Part shown: in pieces, positions 50,059-59,629 of the stretch
How positions within the stretch are numbered: the stretch's first letter is position 1
Layout: each line of letters begins with the position of its first letter
Assembly (NCBI GenBank): GCA_025998875.1
Contig: AP024675.1
Location: 1,771,549-1,835,548, forward strand
DNA: 64,000 nucleotides
Direction: 5' to 3'
Origin: Bacteroidota bacterium
Lineage (GTDB): Bacteria > Bacteroidota > Rhodothermia > JANXDC01
The notes under the pieces: generated by a model
Seen by the model: only the letters and a program-made list of their open reading frames with translations
The model's database searches: none
What the model was told of the DNA's origin: nothing
Made by a program: the position numbers and the translations under genes

Positions 50059-52176
50059 ATGGACTTTACCCCGTGGGTTAGTGCGATTCTGCTGGCTCCG
50101 CTGGTGGGCTTTTCTGTCCTGCTCTTCGGGGGCCAGCGCATGCTGCCCCGGCAGGGGGACTGGCTTGCCACGGGCCTGGTGGCCCTGAGCCTGGCGCTGT
50201 CGGTTTACGTGCTCTACGGGTTGCTCACGCACGTGGCGCCTCATAACCCACGCTGGGCCTGGATTGATCTGGGCTCCGTGACGGGTCGGGGCCCGCTTGT
50301 GTTGCCGTTCGGCTTTCAGATCGACCCGCCGGCGGCCGTAATGCTCTGCGTGGTAACGGGCGTCAGCCTGCTTGTACACCTGTTCTCCATCGGCTACATG
50401 GCCGGCGATCCCCGATACGGGCGCTATTTCGCCTACCTGAATCTGTTTACTTTCTCCATGCTGGGGATCGTGCTTGCTGACAACCTGCTGATGATCTACC
50501 TCTTCTGGGAGCTCGTCGGGTTGAGCTCCTATCTGCTCATCGGGTTCTGGTTCGAACGCGATCCCCCGAGGCGCGCGGCCACCAAGGCCTTCATCGTCAA
50601 CCGGATCGGGGATGTGGGGTTCTGGGCCGGCATTCTCATCCTCTGGAGCCAGTTTGAGACCCTGCACTTTGGGGAGCTTTCTCGCATGCTGGCCGAATCG
50701 CGCCTGGTTGACGGCCGCTGGCAGAGCCTGCTTTATCTCTCTGACGGCTCGACTGTGGTGCGGGAGCTCTCATCGGGCTGGCTTGTGGCGGCGGGGATCC
50801 TGCTCTTTATGGGTGTGGTGGGAAAATCGGCGCAGTTTCCTCTGCACGTCTGGCTTCCGGACGCCATGGAGGGGCCGACACCGGTTTCCGCGCTCATCCA
50901 TGCGGCCACGATGGTGGCCGCCGGCGTGTATTTGCTCTGGCGGATCTATCCCCTGCTCAGCCCCGAGGCGCTTCTGGTTATCGCCTTCATCGGCGCCTTT
51001 ACCGCCTTCATGGCCGCCACGATCGCACTCTCTCAGCGGGACATCAAGCGCGTGCTGGCCTACTCGACCATCTCCCAGCTCGGCTACATGGTCATGGCCG
51101 TCGGCGTGGGTTCTCCGGTGGGCGGGCTGTTTCACCTTGTCACGCACGCCTTCTTCAAGGCCGGACTCTTTCTCGGGGCGGGCTCTATCATCCACGCCCT
51201 GCATGAGCTGGCCGTTCGGCTCGAGCGGCGGGGGGTTGCTGCGCATATCGACCCGCAGGATATCGGCCTGATGGGGGGCTTGCGTCGCTCGATGCCCCTC
51301 ACCTTTGTCGCCTTCAGCCTGTGTGCGGCCGCGCTTGCCGGGCTGCCTCTCTTCAGCGGGTTTCTCTCCAAAGATGCTATTCTGATCGCGGCGGCCGCTT
51401 TTCCCTATCTGGGCGCGGTGCAGGGACAGCTCTCCCCCCTGTGGCTGATGCCTGTTCCCCTGCTGGGCTTTGCCACGGCCGCGCTCACGGCGCTCTACAT
51501 GGGCCGGCTCTGGTTTAGCGTCTTCTGGGGTCGCTTCCGGCTCGAGGAGCGGGTGCCGGAGGCCCGGGGTGCGCTCCTTGAGGTGCACGAAGCTCCCGCC
51601 GTGATGAGCATTCCCCTGGGCCTGCTGGGGCTATTGAGCCTGTTTTTCTGGTTTTCCCCGCATCCGCTCGAGCCCAACCAGGGCTGGCTATGGCGCCTGC
51701 TCGCCTCCGAGGTCCCCTCCCGTATGGGGCCGCAGGGCGCTTTCATCCCCGATTACGTGCCTTCGCTGTTGCTCATCCGGCTTGGGTCTGCGGAATTCCA
51801 CTGGCAGGTGCTGGGCTGGTCGGTAGGTATGCTCTCTGTGGGCTTGCTTGTGGCCCTCTGGATGTACGGGCTGCGTCGGGCCGATATCGGGCGCGGGGTG
51901 CTGGATCCCCGCCTTCGGCCGCTGTATCGGTTTTCCCGGGAGAAGTGGTACATAGACCGGCTCTACGAAGCCGGCCCGGTGCGGGTTTTTCGCGCGCTCA
52001 TGCGCCTGCAGGCGGCCTGGGATCGATATGTGATCGATGGGGCGGTAAACGGCCTGGCCGCCCTCATCGCCGCGCTGGGTCGGATGGGACAGCGCCTGCA
52101 GACGGGCCGGGTGCAGACGTATCTGGCCATGGCCGTGCTGGCGCTTATGGTCTTGATCCTGTGGGTGTGGCGTTAG
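50059..52176 (+). CDS. nuoL: NADH-quinone oxidoreductase subunit L
   Basis: NuoL, 705 residues, is the distal antiporter-like subunit with about 16 helices and a long lateral helix at the C-terminus. It shows FWELVGLSSYLLIGFWFE, then LPDAMEGPTPVSALIHAATMV, with the conserved Glu, Lys and His of the proton path. It starts four bases after nuoK. Confidence 0.97.
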   Translation: MDFTPWVSAILLAPLVGFSVLLFGGQRMLPRQGDWLATGLVALSLALSVYVLYGLLTHVAPHNPRWAWIDLGSVTGRGPLVLPFGFQIDPPAAVMLCVVTGVSLLVHLFSIGYMAGDPRYGRYFAYLNLFTFSMLGIVLADNLLMIYLFWELVGLSSYLLIGFWFERDPPRRAATKAFIVNRIGDVGFWAGILILWSQFETLHFGELSRMLAESRLVDGRWQSLLYLSDGSTVVRELSSGWLVAAGILLFMGVVGKSAQFPLHVWLPDAMEGPTPVSALIHAATMVAAGVYLLWRIYPLLSPEALLVIAFIGAFTAFMAATIALSQRDIKRVLAYSTISQLGYMVMAVGVGSPVGGLFHLVTHAFFKAGLFLGAGSIIHALHELAVRLERRGVAAHIDPQDIGLMGGLRRSMPLTFVAFSLCAAALAGLPLFSGFLSKDAILIAAAAFPYLGAVQGQLSPLWLMPVPLLGFATAALTALYMGRLWFSVFWGRFRLEERVPEARGALLEVHEAPAVMSIPLGLLGLLSLFFWFSPHPLEPNQGWLWRLLASEVPSRMGPQGAFIPDYVPSLLLIRLGSAEFHWQVLGWSVGMLSVGLLVALWMYGLRRADIGRGVLDPRLRPLYRFSREKWYIDRLYEAGPVRVFRALMRLQAAWDRYVIDGAVNGLAALIAALGRMGQRLQTGRVQTYLAMAVLALMVLILWVWR

Positions 52177-52177
52177 G

Positions 52178-53863
52178 GTGCAACCCGCTATGGCGATTCC
52201 CTGGCTTTCGCTTCTGCTCGCCCTGCCCCTGGTGGGCTCGCTTCTGGTGCTCTGGCTGCCCGAAGGCCGGCTCCGCTTGATCCGTTGCTTCGCGCTCGGG
52301 GTCATGCTCTTGGAGCTTCTGCTGGCCGCGGGCATGATGGGGCAGTATGACCCTGGCCGGGCCGGGGTCAATGAGCCCGAGGCGTTCCAGTTTGTCGAAC
52401 GAACACGACTGTTCACCCTGCCCCTGGGTGCCTTTGGCCGGTTTGCTGTGGACTACTACGTCGGTATCGACGGGCTCAGCCTCACGCTTCTGCTCCTTAC
52501 CGTGCTCATCGGGCTCATCGGGGTGCTGTCTTCCTGGACGATCGAGCGGGCCCCGAGGGCGTATTTCTCCCTCTACTTGTTGCTCATCGGCGCCATCGTG
52601 GGCGTATTTGTGGCTCTGGACCTGTTTCTCTTCTACGTCTTCTGGGAGCTCATGCTCCTGCCCATGTATTTCCTTATCGGCTTCTGGGGGGGCGAGCGAC
52701 GGGAGTATGCCGCGGTGAAGTTCTTTCTCTACACGCTGGCCGGCTCCATCTTTCTGCTCCTTGTGCTCATCGGGCTCTACCTGGGCACGGCCCTCGACCC
52801 CGGGGCCCCTCCCCCGGATCGGGTGCGCGTGCTCGATTTGCTCTGGCTCATGCGGCCAGAAGCTTATGTGCCGGGTTCGCTCCTGGACCCCTCTTCTCCG
52901 GGGCTTATCGGGGGCCACAACGCCCGGCTGATCGCTTTTGCCGTGCTTTTTCTGGGTTTTGCCATCAAGCTGCCCGTGGTGCCTCTGCACACCTGGCTTC
53001 CGGATGCGCACGTGGAGGCGCCCACTCCGATATCCGTTATCCTGGCCGGGGTGCTGCTCAAGCTGGGTGGATACGGGATCGTGCGCCTGGGCTACGGGCT
53101 CTTCCCGGAGGGCGGGCTTGTTTTCGGCACCTGGATCGCCCTGCTGGGCATGATCGGGGTCGTCTACGGGGCTTTTGTGGCCGCCGCACAGGAAGATCTC
53201 AAAAAGCTCATCGCCTACTCCTCCGTCAGCCACATGGGCTATGTCCTGCTCGGGCTGGCCTCTCTGACCCAGGAGGGCGTAGCCGGGGCCCTGTTTCAGA
53301 TGTTCAATCATGGGCTTATTGCGGCTATGCTTTTCTTGCTCGTCGGGGTGCTCTATGATCGGGTACACGATCGTCTGATCCCGCACTTTCAGGGCCTGTC
53401 GGCGATCATGCCCCTCTACGGGGGGGTGGCGCTGTTTGCCTTTCTGGCCTCGCTGGGGCTTCCCGGCCTGGCCGGGTTCGTCTCCGAGGCGCTCATCTTT
53501 CTGGGCGCCTTCAGCGCCGAGGCCGTGCACCCCGGCCATGTGCTGGTTCCCCGCTGGATGGTGCTCGTATCCACGGCGGGCCTGGTGCTGGCGGCCGTTT
53601 ATTACCTGTGGGCCGTGGTCGAGCGCATGTTTCATGGTCCCCTGCGGTTGCAGCGGCAGGAGTGGCAGGCGGCGCTCGTGGACTTGAGCTGGCGGGAGCG
53701 GATCATGTTCTTGCCCCTGATGGTGCTCATTCTCGGCCTGGGCCTCTATCCACAGGCGTATCTGGAGCTGGTGCGGAGCTCGACAAACCATTTTCTCGAG
53801 TGGGTGCTCACCTCCGGGAAGGCCTGGTGGCCGGGAGGGATCGCTTCGGGGCTGGGTAACTAA
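52178..53863 (+). CDS. nuoM: NADH-quinone oxidoreductase subunit M
   Basis: NuoM, 561 residues, antiporter-like subunit. It has FYVFWELMLLPMYFLIGFWG and TWLPDAHVEAPTPISVILAG with the usual Lys and Glu. The start may be GTG 52178 or ATG 52190 (MAIPWLSLLLALP). The ATG would fit a normal first membrane helix slightly better. It follows nuoL after one base. Confidence 0.96.
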   Translation: MQPAMAIPWLSLLLALPLVGSLLVLWLPEGRLRLIRCFALGVMLLELLLAAGMMGQYDPGRAGVNEPEAFQFVERTRLFTLPLGAFGRFAVDYYVGIDGLSLTLLLLTVLIGLIGVLSSWTIERAPRAYFSLYLLLIGAIVGVFVALDLFLFYVFWELMLLPMYFLIGFWGGERREYAAVKFFLYTLAGSIFLLLVLIGLYLGTALDPGAPPPDRVRVLDLLWLMRPEAYVPGSLLDPSSPGLIGGHNARLIAFAVLFLGFAIKLPVVPLHTWLPDAHVEAPTPISVILAGVLLKLGGYGIVRLGYGLFPEGGLVFGTWIALLGMIGVVYGAFVAAAQEDLKKLIAYSSVSHMGYVLLGLASLTQEGVAGALFQMFNHGLIAAMLFLLVGVLYDRVHDRLIPHFQGLSAIMPLYGGVALFAFLASLGLPGLAGFVSEALIFLGAFSAEAVHPGHVLVPRWMVLVSTAGLVLAAVYYLWAVVERMFHGPLRLQRQEWQAALVDLSWRERIMFLPLMVLILGLGLYPQAYLELVRSSTNHFLEWVLTSGKAWWPGGIASGLGN

Positions 53864-53879
53864 GGGGGAACGGGTACCT

Positions 53880-55394
53880 ATGGATGCGCACTGGCAAGAG
53901 CTCGCCAACAGCCTTCCGCGGTTCGGAGCGGAGATCCTGCTCGTCGGGGCCTTTGTGCTTCTGATCCTGAGCGACTTGATTCTGAGACGGCCGCAGAGCC
54001 CGGTTCTGCCTGCAATCGCCCTGCTGGGTATGCTGATGGCCGGGGTGCTGGCGGCATGGACGGGTCTGGAGGGTGACCGCTCGGGCGGATATCTCTTTCA
54101 TGGCCTGCTCGTCGTCGATGGCTACGGGGGGCTGTTCAAGGTGCTCATCGCGCTGGCGGGCGCCTTGGCCGTCGTCGCCTCCATGGAGTATGCGCCCCTG
54201 CGAGGGCACCGGCGAGGCGTGGGGGAGTATTATGCCATCCTGATCGGCTTGGTCTTCGGCCTCTATCTGCTCGTCGGGGCCACGCACCTGGTGGTCCTGT
54301 ACGTGGCCCTGGAGCTGGTCTCCCTCTCCTCCTATGTGCTGGTGAGTTACCTCAAAGACGATCCCCGGTCCGCAGAGGCGGGGTTCAAGTATCTGCTCTA
54401 CGGGGCGGTATCGTCGGCTTTTATGCTCTACGGCTTTTCCCTGCTCTACGGGCTTACGGGCACGCTGGAGCTTTACGCCCTGCCGGATCGGCTGGCGGAG
54501 CTGGATCGCGGGCCCGTCGTCGCACTGGCCGTGCTGCTCTCCCTGGTCGGGTTCGGATTCAAGATCGCCGCTGTGCCCTTCCACTTCTGGGCGCCGGATG
54601 CCTATGAGGGCGCGCCTACGCCTGTGACGGCGTTTCTGGCCGTGGGCCCGAAGGCGGCCGGATTTGCCGCCCTGGTGCGCTTTCTCCTTATCGGACTGGG
54701 CCGGGAGGAGCTCTTCATCCGCCTTGAGGCCACGGGGCTTCTGGCTTTACTGGCCATACTGACCATGATTCTGGGGAATCTGGCCGCGATCGGGCAGGTG
54801 AACCTCAAGCGCATGCTGGCCTATTCCAGCATCGCGCACGCCGGATACGCCCTCATGGGCGTCGTTGTGCTCGGGGAGCTGGGCCTGCAGGCGCTCATCT
54901 TCTACCTGTTTGTCTACGCCCTGCTTACGCTTGGCGCCTTCTGGGCCCTGATGACGCTTGCCGAGCTGGCCGGATCGGAGGATGTGCGGCAGTGGGCCGG
55001 CCTGGGGTGGAGTGCATCCCTCGTGGGGGTAGCCATGACCGTCTTCATGGTGGGGCTGACCGGGCTTCCTCCCACGGCCGGGTTTGCGGGCAAGCTCCTG
55101 CTCTTTTCGGCTGTCTGGACAGCCTACGAGGCCTCCGGAGATCCGTGGATGCTGGCGCTTTTGCTCGTGGGGGTGCTTACGAGCGTCGTTTCCCTGTACT
55201 ACTACTTGAAGGCGCCCTACTACCTGTTTATTAAAAGCCCGGAGGCGCCCACTCCGGCCCCCGTTGCCGTGTCCAGCCTGAGCCGGCTGGCCCTGCTTGT
55301 GCTGGCTGTTCCGTCGGCCCTTTTTTCCGCCACGCCGCTTTTCCCCTGGTTGGCCGAACGGGTCTTGCAGGGCCTCGGAGGCGCCGCTTTCTGA
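53880..55394 (+). CDS. nuoN: NADH-quinone oxidoreductase subunit N
   Basis: NuoN, 504 residues, last antiporter-like subunit of the run. It shows LVVLYVALELVSLSSYVLVSY and FHFWAPDAYEGAPTPVTAFL. No nuoE, nuoF or nuoG gene occurs before or after the run. hisD follows after 13 bases, so transcription probably continues. Confidence 0.97.
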   Translation: MDAHWQELANSLPRFGAEILLVGAFVLLILSDLILRRPQSPVLPAIALLGMLMAGVLAAWTGLEGDRSGGYLFHGLLVVDGYGGLFKVLIALAGALAVVASMEYAPLRGHRRGVGEYYAILIGLVFGLYLLVGATHLVVLYVALELVSLSSYVLVSYLKDDPRSAEAGFKYLLYGAVSSAFMLYGFSLLYGLTGTLELYALPDRLAELDRGPVVALAVLLSLVGFGFKIAAVPFHFWAPDAYEGAPTPVTAFLAVGPKAAGFAALVRFLLIGLGREELFIRLEATGLLALLAILTMILGNLAAIGQVNLKRMLAYSSIAHAGYALMGVVVLGELGLQALIFYLFVYALLTLGAFWALMTLAELAGSEDVRQWAGLGWSASLVGVAMTVFMVGLTGLPPTAGFAGKLLLFSAVWTAYEASGDPWMLALLLVGVLTSVVSLYYYLKAPYYLFIKSPEAPTPAPVAVSSLSRLALLVLAVPSALFSATPLFPWLAERVLQGLGGAAF

Positions 55395-55407
55395 ACGGAA
55401 AGAGGAT

Positions 55408-56688
55408 ATGCTGCGCGTTTATCGAGGAACAGAAATCGAGACCTTTTTTACCCGCCGGCGTGCGGCCCGGTTCTGGGAAGAGGAGGCCGTGGAGGGCGCG
55501 GTGAGGGCCGTGCTGGAAGCCGTGCGTCAAAGGGGAGACCGGGCCCTGCGGGAGCTGAGCCGTCGTTTTGATGGGATAGAACCGGAGCCCCTGCGCATGC
55601 CTCCGGAGTATCTGCGGAGCTGCTGGGAGGCGCTGGATGCCGAACTGCAGGAGGCCTTCGAGGGGGCGATCGCCCGCGTGCGGCGTTTTCATGAGGCCCA
55701 GCGCCCCCTGCATACTTACTGGGAGCCCGAAGAGGGGGTCGTGCTGGGATGGCGCTGGAGCCCGATTGCGCGCGTGGGCGTCTACGTGCCCGGGGGCAGG
55801 GCGGCCTATCCATCAACGATCTGGATGAGCGTGGTGCCGGCCCAGGTGGCCGGCGTCCCGGAGATCGCGCTCGTTTCCCCCCCGGATTCGAGCGGCCGGG
55901 TGCATCCGCTGGTGGCCGCCGTGGCCTGGCGCTTGGGCCTGGAGGAAGTCTATGCCGTCGGCGGGGCTCAGGCTATAGCCGCGCTCGCCTACGGTACGGA
56001 GTCGATCCGGGCCGTGGACAAAATCGTGGGGCCGGGAAACGCCTACGTGACGACGGCCAAGCGCCTGCTCTTCGGCTACGTGGGCATCGACAGCCTGGCC
56101 GGACCCAGCGAAATCGCCGTAGTGGCCGACGAGACGGCTCGGCCCGACTGGGTGTTGGCCGATCTGCTCAGCCAGGCCGAGCATGATGTGCGCGCCATGG
56201 CCGTGCTCCTGACCCCTTCGGAAGGCCTCCTTGAGGCCGTCGGGGAAGAGCTGCGCCGGCGCTGGCCGGAGCTTCCGCGCCGGGATATCCTGGAGGAGGC
56301 CCTCCGGGAGGGGGGAGCCTGTTTGCTCGTCAGGGACCTGGAAGAGGCCATATCCCTGGTGAACCGGCTCGCACCGGAACACCTGGAGCTCTACACGGCC
56401 GATCCCTGGTCGATTCTGCCGCGCATCCAACACGCCGGCGCCGTGTTTCTGGGCCCCTATACGCCCGAAGCGGTGGGGGATTACTGGGCCGGTCCGAGCC
56501 ATGTGTTGCCCACCTCGGGCACGGCCCGATTTTCCTCCGGGCTCTCCGTCTGGGATTTTCTCAAACGCACAAGCCTGATAGCCTACGATCGGGCGGCTTT
56601 CCTGGAAGCGGCTCCCCGGGTGATCCGGCTGGCCCAGTCCGAAGGATTGCCCGGGCACGCGGAGGCGATGCGGATCCGGTTGCGCTGA
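55408..56688 (+). CDS. hisD: Histidinol dehydrogenase
   Basis: HisD, 426 residues, does the last two oxidations of histidine synthesis with NAD and zinc. It shows RVGVYVPGGRAAYPST, GGAQAIAALAYGTES, KIVGPGNAYV, GPSEIAVVAD, QAEHD and APEHLEL, so the catalytic Glu-His pair and metal ligands are all present. ATG at 55408 has AGAGGA in front. An upstream in-frame extension lies inside nuoN. Confidence 0.97.
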   Translation: MLRVYRGTEIETFFTRRRAARFWEEEAVEGAVRAVLEAVRQRGDRALRELSRRFDGIEPEPLRMPPEYLRSCWEALDAELQEAFEGAIARVRRFHEAQRPLHTYWEPEEGVVLGWRWSPIARVGVYVPGGRAAYPSTIWMSVVPAQVAGVPEIALVSPPDSSGRVHPLVAAVAWRLGLEEVYAVGGAQAIAALAYGTESIRAVDKIVGPGNAYVTTAKRLLFGYVGIDSLAGPSEIAVVADETARPDWVLADLLSQAEHDVRAMAVLLTPSEGLLEAVGEELRRRWPELPRRDILEEALREGGACLLVRDLEEAISLVNRLAPEHLELYTADPWSILPRIQHAGAVFLGPYTPEAVGDYWAGPSHVLPTSGTARFSSGLSVWDFLKRTSLIAYDRAAFLEAAPRVIRLAQSEGLPGHAEAMRIRLR

Positions 56689-56702
56689 GGAATCATCAAT
56701 CT

Positions 56703-57827
56703 ATGCTCGCACGTGCCCTGGAGCGGATACGGCCTGCCGTGCGCGCGCTGCGTCCCTACGTCGTGGGGGCACCGCGGCAGGCTCCGGTCAAGTTGAACCA
56801 GAACGAGAACCCCTTTGACTGGCCCGAGCCGATCAAAGCACGCCTCTGGGAGCGAGTGCGCGCGCTGCCCTGGAATCGGTACCCGGATGAGTACCCGGTC
56901 GAGCTTACGCGGGCTCTGGCGCGCCATATGGGGCTGGATGCGGGGCAGGTGCTCGTCGGGCATGGCTCCAATGAGCTCATGTACCTCGTCCTGGGCGCTG
57001 TAGTGCGGCCCGGAGTGCGCGTGCTGGTTCCCGAGCCCACGTTCGCCCTGTACAGCAAGCTTGTGCGCTACTATGAGGGGGAGCTGCTCTCCGTGCCCCT
57101 GCGGGAAGACGGAAGCTTCGATGTGGAGGCGATCCGTGCGGCCTTGCGGGGCCATGAGCCCGATCTGCTCGTTCTGGTCAGTCCGAACAGCCCGACGGCG
57201 CATCGGCTCCTGCAGGCGGAAATCGGCCAGCTTGCGGCCGAGGCGCCGGGGCTGGTGCTCGTCGATGAGGCCTACGCGGAGTTCTCCGATCAGCCCTCGG
57301 CCATAGGGCTTCTGGGGGCGCACCCGAACCTGCTTGTGCTGCGCACCCTGTCCAAGGCCGCGGCGCTGGCGGGCGTGCGGATCGGCTATCTTGTCGGCGC
57401 CCGCGAGCTCATCGAGGAGCTCTACAAGGCCAAGCTGCCCTTTGCCATCAGCGCCTGGGATGAGGCCATTGCCCTGCTGGCTCTGGAGGAGTCGGCCTGG
57501 ATAGCCGAGCAGATCGCCCGTATCTGCGCAGAGCGCGATCGGCTTCGGGATGCGCTCAGCCGCATCCCCGGGGTGGAGGTTTGGCCTTCCTGGACGAATT
57601 TCGTAATTTTCCGCACCCCGCTTCCGGCTCCGGTGCTGTTTCGGGAGCTGGCCCAACGCGGCGTGCTGGTCCGAGATATCTCCGACTATCCCCGTATGGA
57701 GGGATTTCTGCGCGTGAGCGTGGGAACGCCGCAGGAAAACGACCGGTTTCTGGAGGCGCTCCGGGAGGTGGTCGGGGCGGGCGGGCGGCAAGTAGGTGAT
57801 CACGCAAAAACGAGGGGAGAGAGATGA
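56703..57827 (+). CDS. hisC: Histidinol-phosphate aminotransferase
   Basis: HisC, 374 residues, is a PLP fold type I aminotransferase. The PLP lysine lies in LRTLSKAAALAGVRIGY. VKLNQNENPFDWP and VLVDEAYAEFS are the substrate and cofactor regions. It lies 14 bases after hisD, and its stop overlaps the etfB start (ATGA). Confidence 0.96.
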   Translation: MLARALERIRPAVRALRPYVVGAPRQAPVKLNQNENPFDWPEPIKARLWERVRALPWNRYPDEYPVELTRALARHMGLDAGQVLVGHGSNELMYLVLGAVVRPGVRVLVPEPTFALYSKLVRYYEGELLSVPLREDGSFDVEAIRAALRGHEPDLLVLVSPNSPTAHRLLQAEIGQLAAEAPGLVLVDEAYAEFSDQPSAIGLLGAHPNLLVLRTLSKAAALAGVRIGYLVGARELIEELYKAKLPFAISAWDEAIALLALEESAWIAEQIARICAERDRLRDALSRIPGVEVWPSWTNFVIFRTPLPAPVLFRELAQRGVLVRDISDYPRMEGFLRVSVGTPQENDRFLEALREVVGAGGRQVGDHAKTRGER

Positions 57828-58555
57828 AAATCGCTGTCTGTATTGCGCACGTGCCGGATACGGCCACTCGGGTGCGCATCGGATCCGACGGGCGCTCGAT
57901 CGATCCGACGGGGGTGACGTACGTGCTCAACCCGTATGATGAGTTCGCCGTCGAAGAGGCGATCGCGACCCGGGAAAAGTGGGGCGGGGAGGTGGTGGCC
58001 TTCTGCATCGGTGGACCCGACACAGAGCCCACGATCCGCAAGGTGCTGGCCATGGGGGCCGATCGGGCCGTGCGTATTGAGGGGGATACGGAGGATACGC
58101 TTGTGGCCGCCCGGTGGCTGGCTGAGGCGATCCGGGAGGAAGCGCCGGATATCGTTTTTGTGGGCAAGGAGACGGTGAGCTTCAACGGGGCGGCGATGGC
58201 CGCCGCGCTGGGCGAGTTGCTGGGCTGGCCCAACGCCTCGATCGTGGTGCGTCTGGAGCTTGATGGGCAGAAGGCCATCTATGAGCGGGAGGTCGAGGGC
58301 GGCAAGGAAGTGGGCCAGATCATGCTGCCGTGCGTGATCTCCTGTCAGCGCGGGTTGAACAATCCGCGCCTTCCGAAGCTACCGGACATCATGAAGGCCA
58401 AACAGAAGCCCATCGCTGTGCGCAGGCCTGCGGCCGTGGAGGCCGGGGTGGAGACGGTGCGGCTGGAGCTGCCTCCGCCGAAGAAGGGGTGCCGGTTTGT
58501 GAACTCGGCCGAAGAGCTGGTCCGTCTGCTGCACGAGGAAGCGGGGGTGATTTAA
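57824..58555 (+). CDS. etfB: Electron transfer flavoprotein, beta subunit
   Basis: EtfB, 243 residues, binds AMP and pairs with EtfA. It shows VLNPYDEFAVEEAIAT and DTLVAARWLAEAI, and near the C-terminus the recognition-loop region with ISCQRGLNNPRLPKLPDIMKA, the typical acyl-CoA dehydrogenase ETF pattern. It is translationally coupled to hisC and followed by etfA after 18 bases. Confidence 0.96.
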   Translation: MKIAVCIAHVPDTATRVRIGSDGRSIDPTGVTYVLNPYDEFAVEEAIATREKWGGEVVAFCIGGPDTEPTIRKVLAMGADRAVRIEGDTEDTLVAARWLAEAIREEAPDIVFVGKETVSFNGAAMAAALGELLGWPNASIVVRLELDGQKAIYEREVEGGKEVGQIMLPCVISCQRGLNNPRLPKLPDIMKAKQKPIAVRRPAAVEAGVETVRLELPPPKKGCRFVNSAEELVRLLHEEAGVI

Positions 58556-58573
58556 GAAGGAGGGGATAGATAT

Positions 58574-59551
58574 ATGTCCGTTATCGCATATGCCGAACAG
58601 CGCGACGGGCAGCTCCGCAAGCCCGCCTTTGAAGTTGTACGCAAGGGTGCTGAGCTGGCCCGGGAGCTGGGCCTTCCGTTCTACGCCGTGCTGATCGGAT
58701 CCGGGGTCAAGGGGCTGGCTGAACGTCTGGGGGCTTACGGGGCGGAGCGGGTGATCGTGGTCGATCAGCCCGAGCTTGCCGCTTTTGCTCCGGCCGCCTA
58801 CGGGCGGGCGCTTGCCCTGGCCGCCGAGTCCCGGAACGCCCGTCTGGTGCTACTGCCCGCTACGGCGCAGGGCAAGGATCTGGCCCCGCGTGTGGCCGTG
58901 CGGTTAGATGCCGCTTTTGCTCCGGATGTGACCGCTCTGCGGGTGGAAGATGGCCTTCTGCAGGCTGTGCGGCCTGTGTATTCGGGCAAGGCCTTCGCTA
59001 CGCTGATCTTTCGCAAGGAGCGGCAGGTCATCTCGCTGCGCCCGAACGTCTTTCCAGCCGGAACGCCGCAGGATGGGATTTCCCCCCAGGTCGAGGTGCT
59101 CACGGTCTCTGTTGAGGAGGCCGATTTGCGCGCTCAGGCCCGGGAGATCGTCGCCTCGGCGGGCAAGCTCGATGTGGCCGAGGCCGATATTGTCGTCTCC
59201 GGCGGTCGGGGGCTGAAGGGGCCGGAGAACTTCTGGATGATCGAGGAGCTGGCCGCCCTGCTCGGGGGTGCGGTGGGCGCTTCGCGCGCCGTGGTGGATG
59301 CTGGCTGGCGGCCTCATGCCGAGCAGGTCGGACAGACCGGCAAGGTGGTCACCCCGAAGCTCTATATCGCCGTGGCCATTTCGGGCGCCATTCAGCATCT
59401 GGCCGGTATGAGTGGATCCCGCGTGATTGTGGCCATCAACAAGGATCCTGAGGCGCCCATCTTTCAGGTGGCCGACTACGGCATTGTGGGGGATGCTTTC
59501 GAGGTCGTGCCTCAGCTGATCGAGGCCATCAAGAAGTTCAAACAGGCTTGA
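58574..59551 (+). CDS. etfA: Electron transfer flavoprotein, alpha subunit
   Basis: EtfA, 325 residues, binds FAD and passes electrons from acyl-CoA dehydrogenases to a quinone reductase. The FAD domain has VVSGGRGLKGPENF, GASRAVVDAGW, the QVGQTGKVVTPKLYIAVAISG run (positions about 256-276) and INKDPEAPIFQVADYGIVGD. AAGGAGGGG stands before the ATG. No ETF-quinone oxidoreductase gene is in the window. Confidence 0.97.
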   Translation: MSVIAYAEQRDGQLRKPAFEVVRKGAELARELGLPFYAVLIGSGVKGLAERLGAYGAERVIVVDQPELAAFAPAAYGRALALAAESRNARLVLLPATAQGKDLAPRVAVRLDAAFAPDVTALRVEDGLLQAVRPVYSGKAFATLIFRKERQVISLRPNVFPAGTPQDGISPQVEVLTVSVEEADLRAQAREIVASAGKLDVAEADIVVSGGRGLKGPENFWMIEELAALLGGAVGASRAVVDAGWRPHAEQVGQTGKVVTPKLYIAVAISGAIQHLAGMSGSRVIVAINKDPEAPIFQVADYGIVGDAFEVVPQLIEAIKKFKQA

Positions 59552-59571
59552 GCCCCCGATGGGGACTTGAC

Positions 59572-59588
59572 AAGGCCGGATGGGCCTT
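59572..59588 (+). terminator. Weak hairpin after etfA
   Basis: AAGGCC pairs with GGCCTT around GGATG and is followed by GCATTTTA. It may be a weak terminator for the nuo-his-etf run. A TTGACA at 59567-59572 touches it and may be a -33/-35 element for the next gene. Confidence 0.35.
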
Positions 59589-59629
59589 GCATTTTATGCG
59601 CAACGGGTAAGCGAAAAGGGCTGGCTTCC

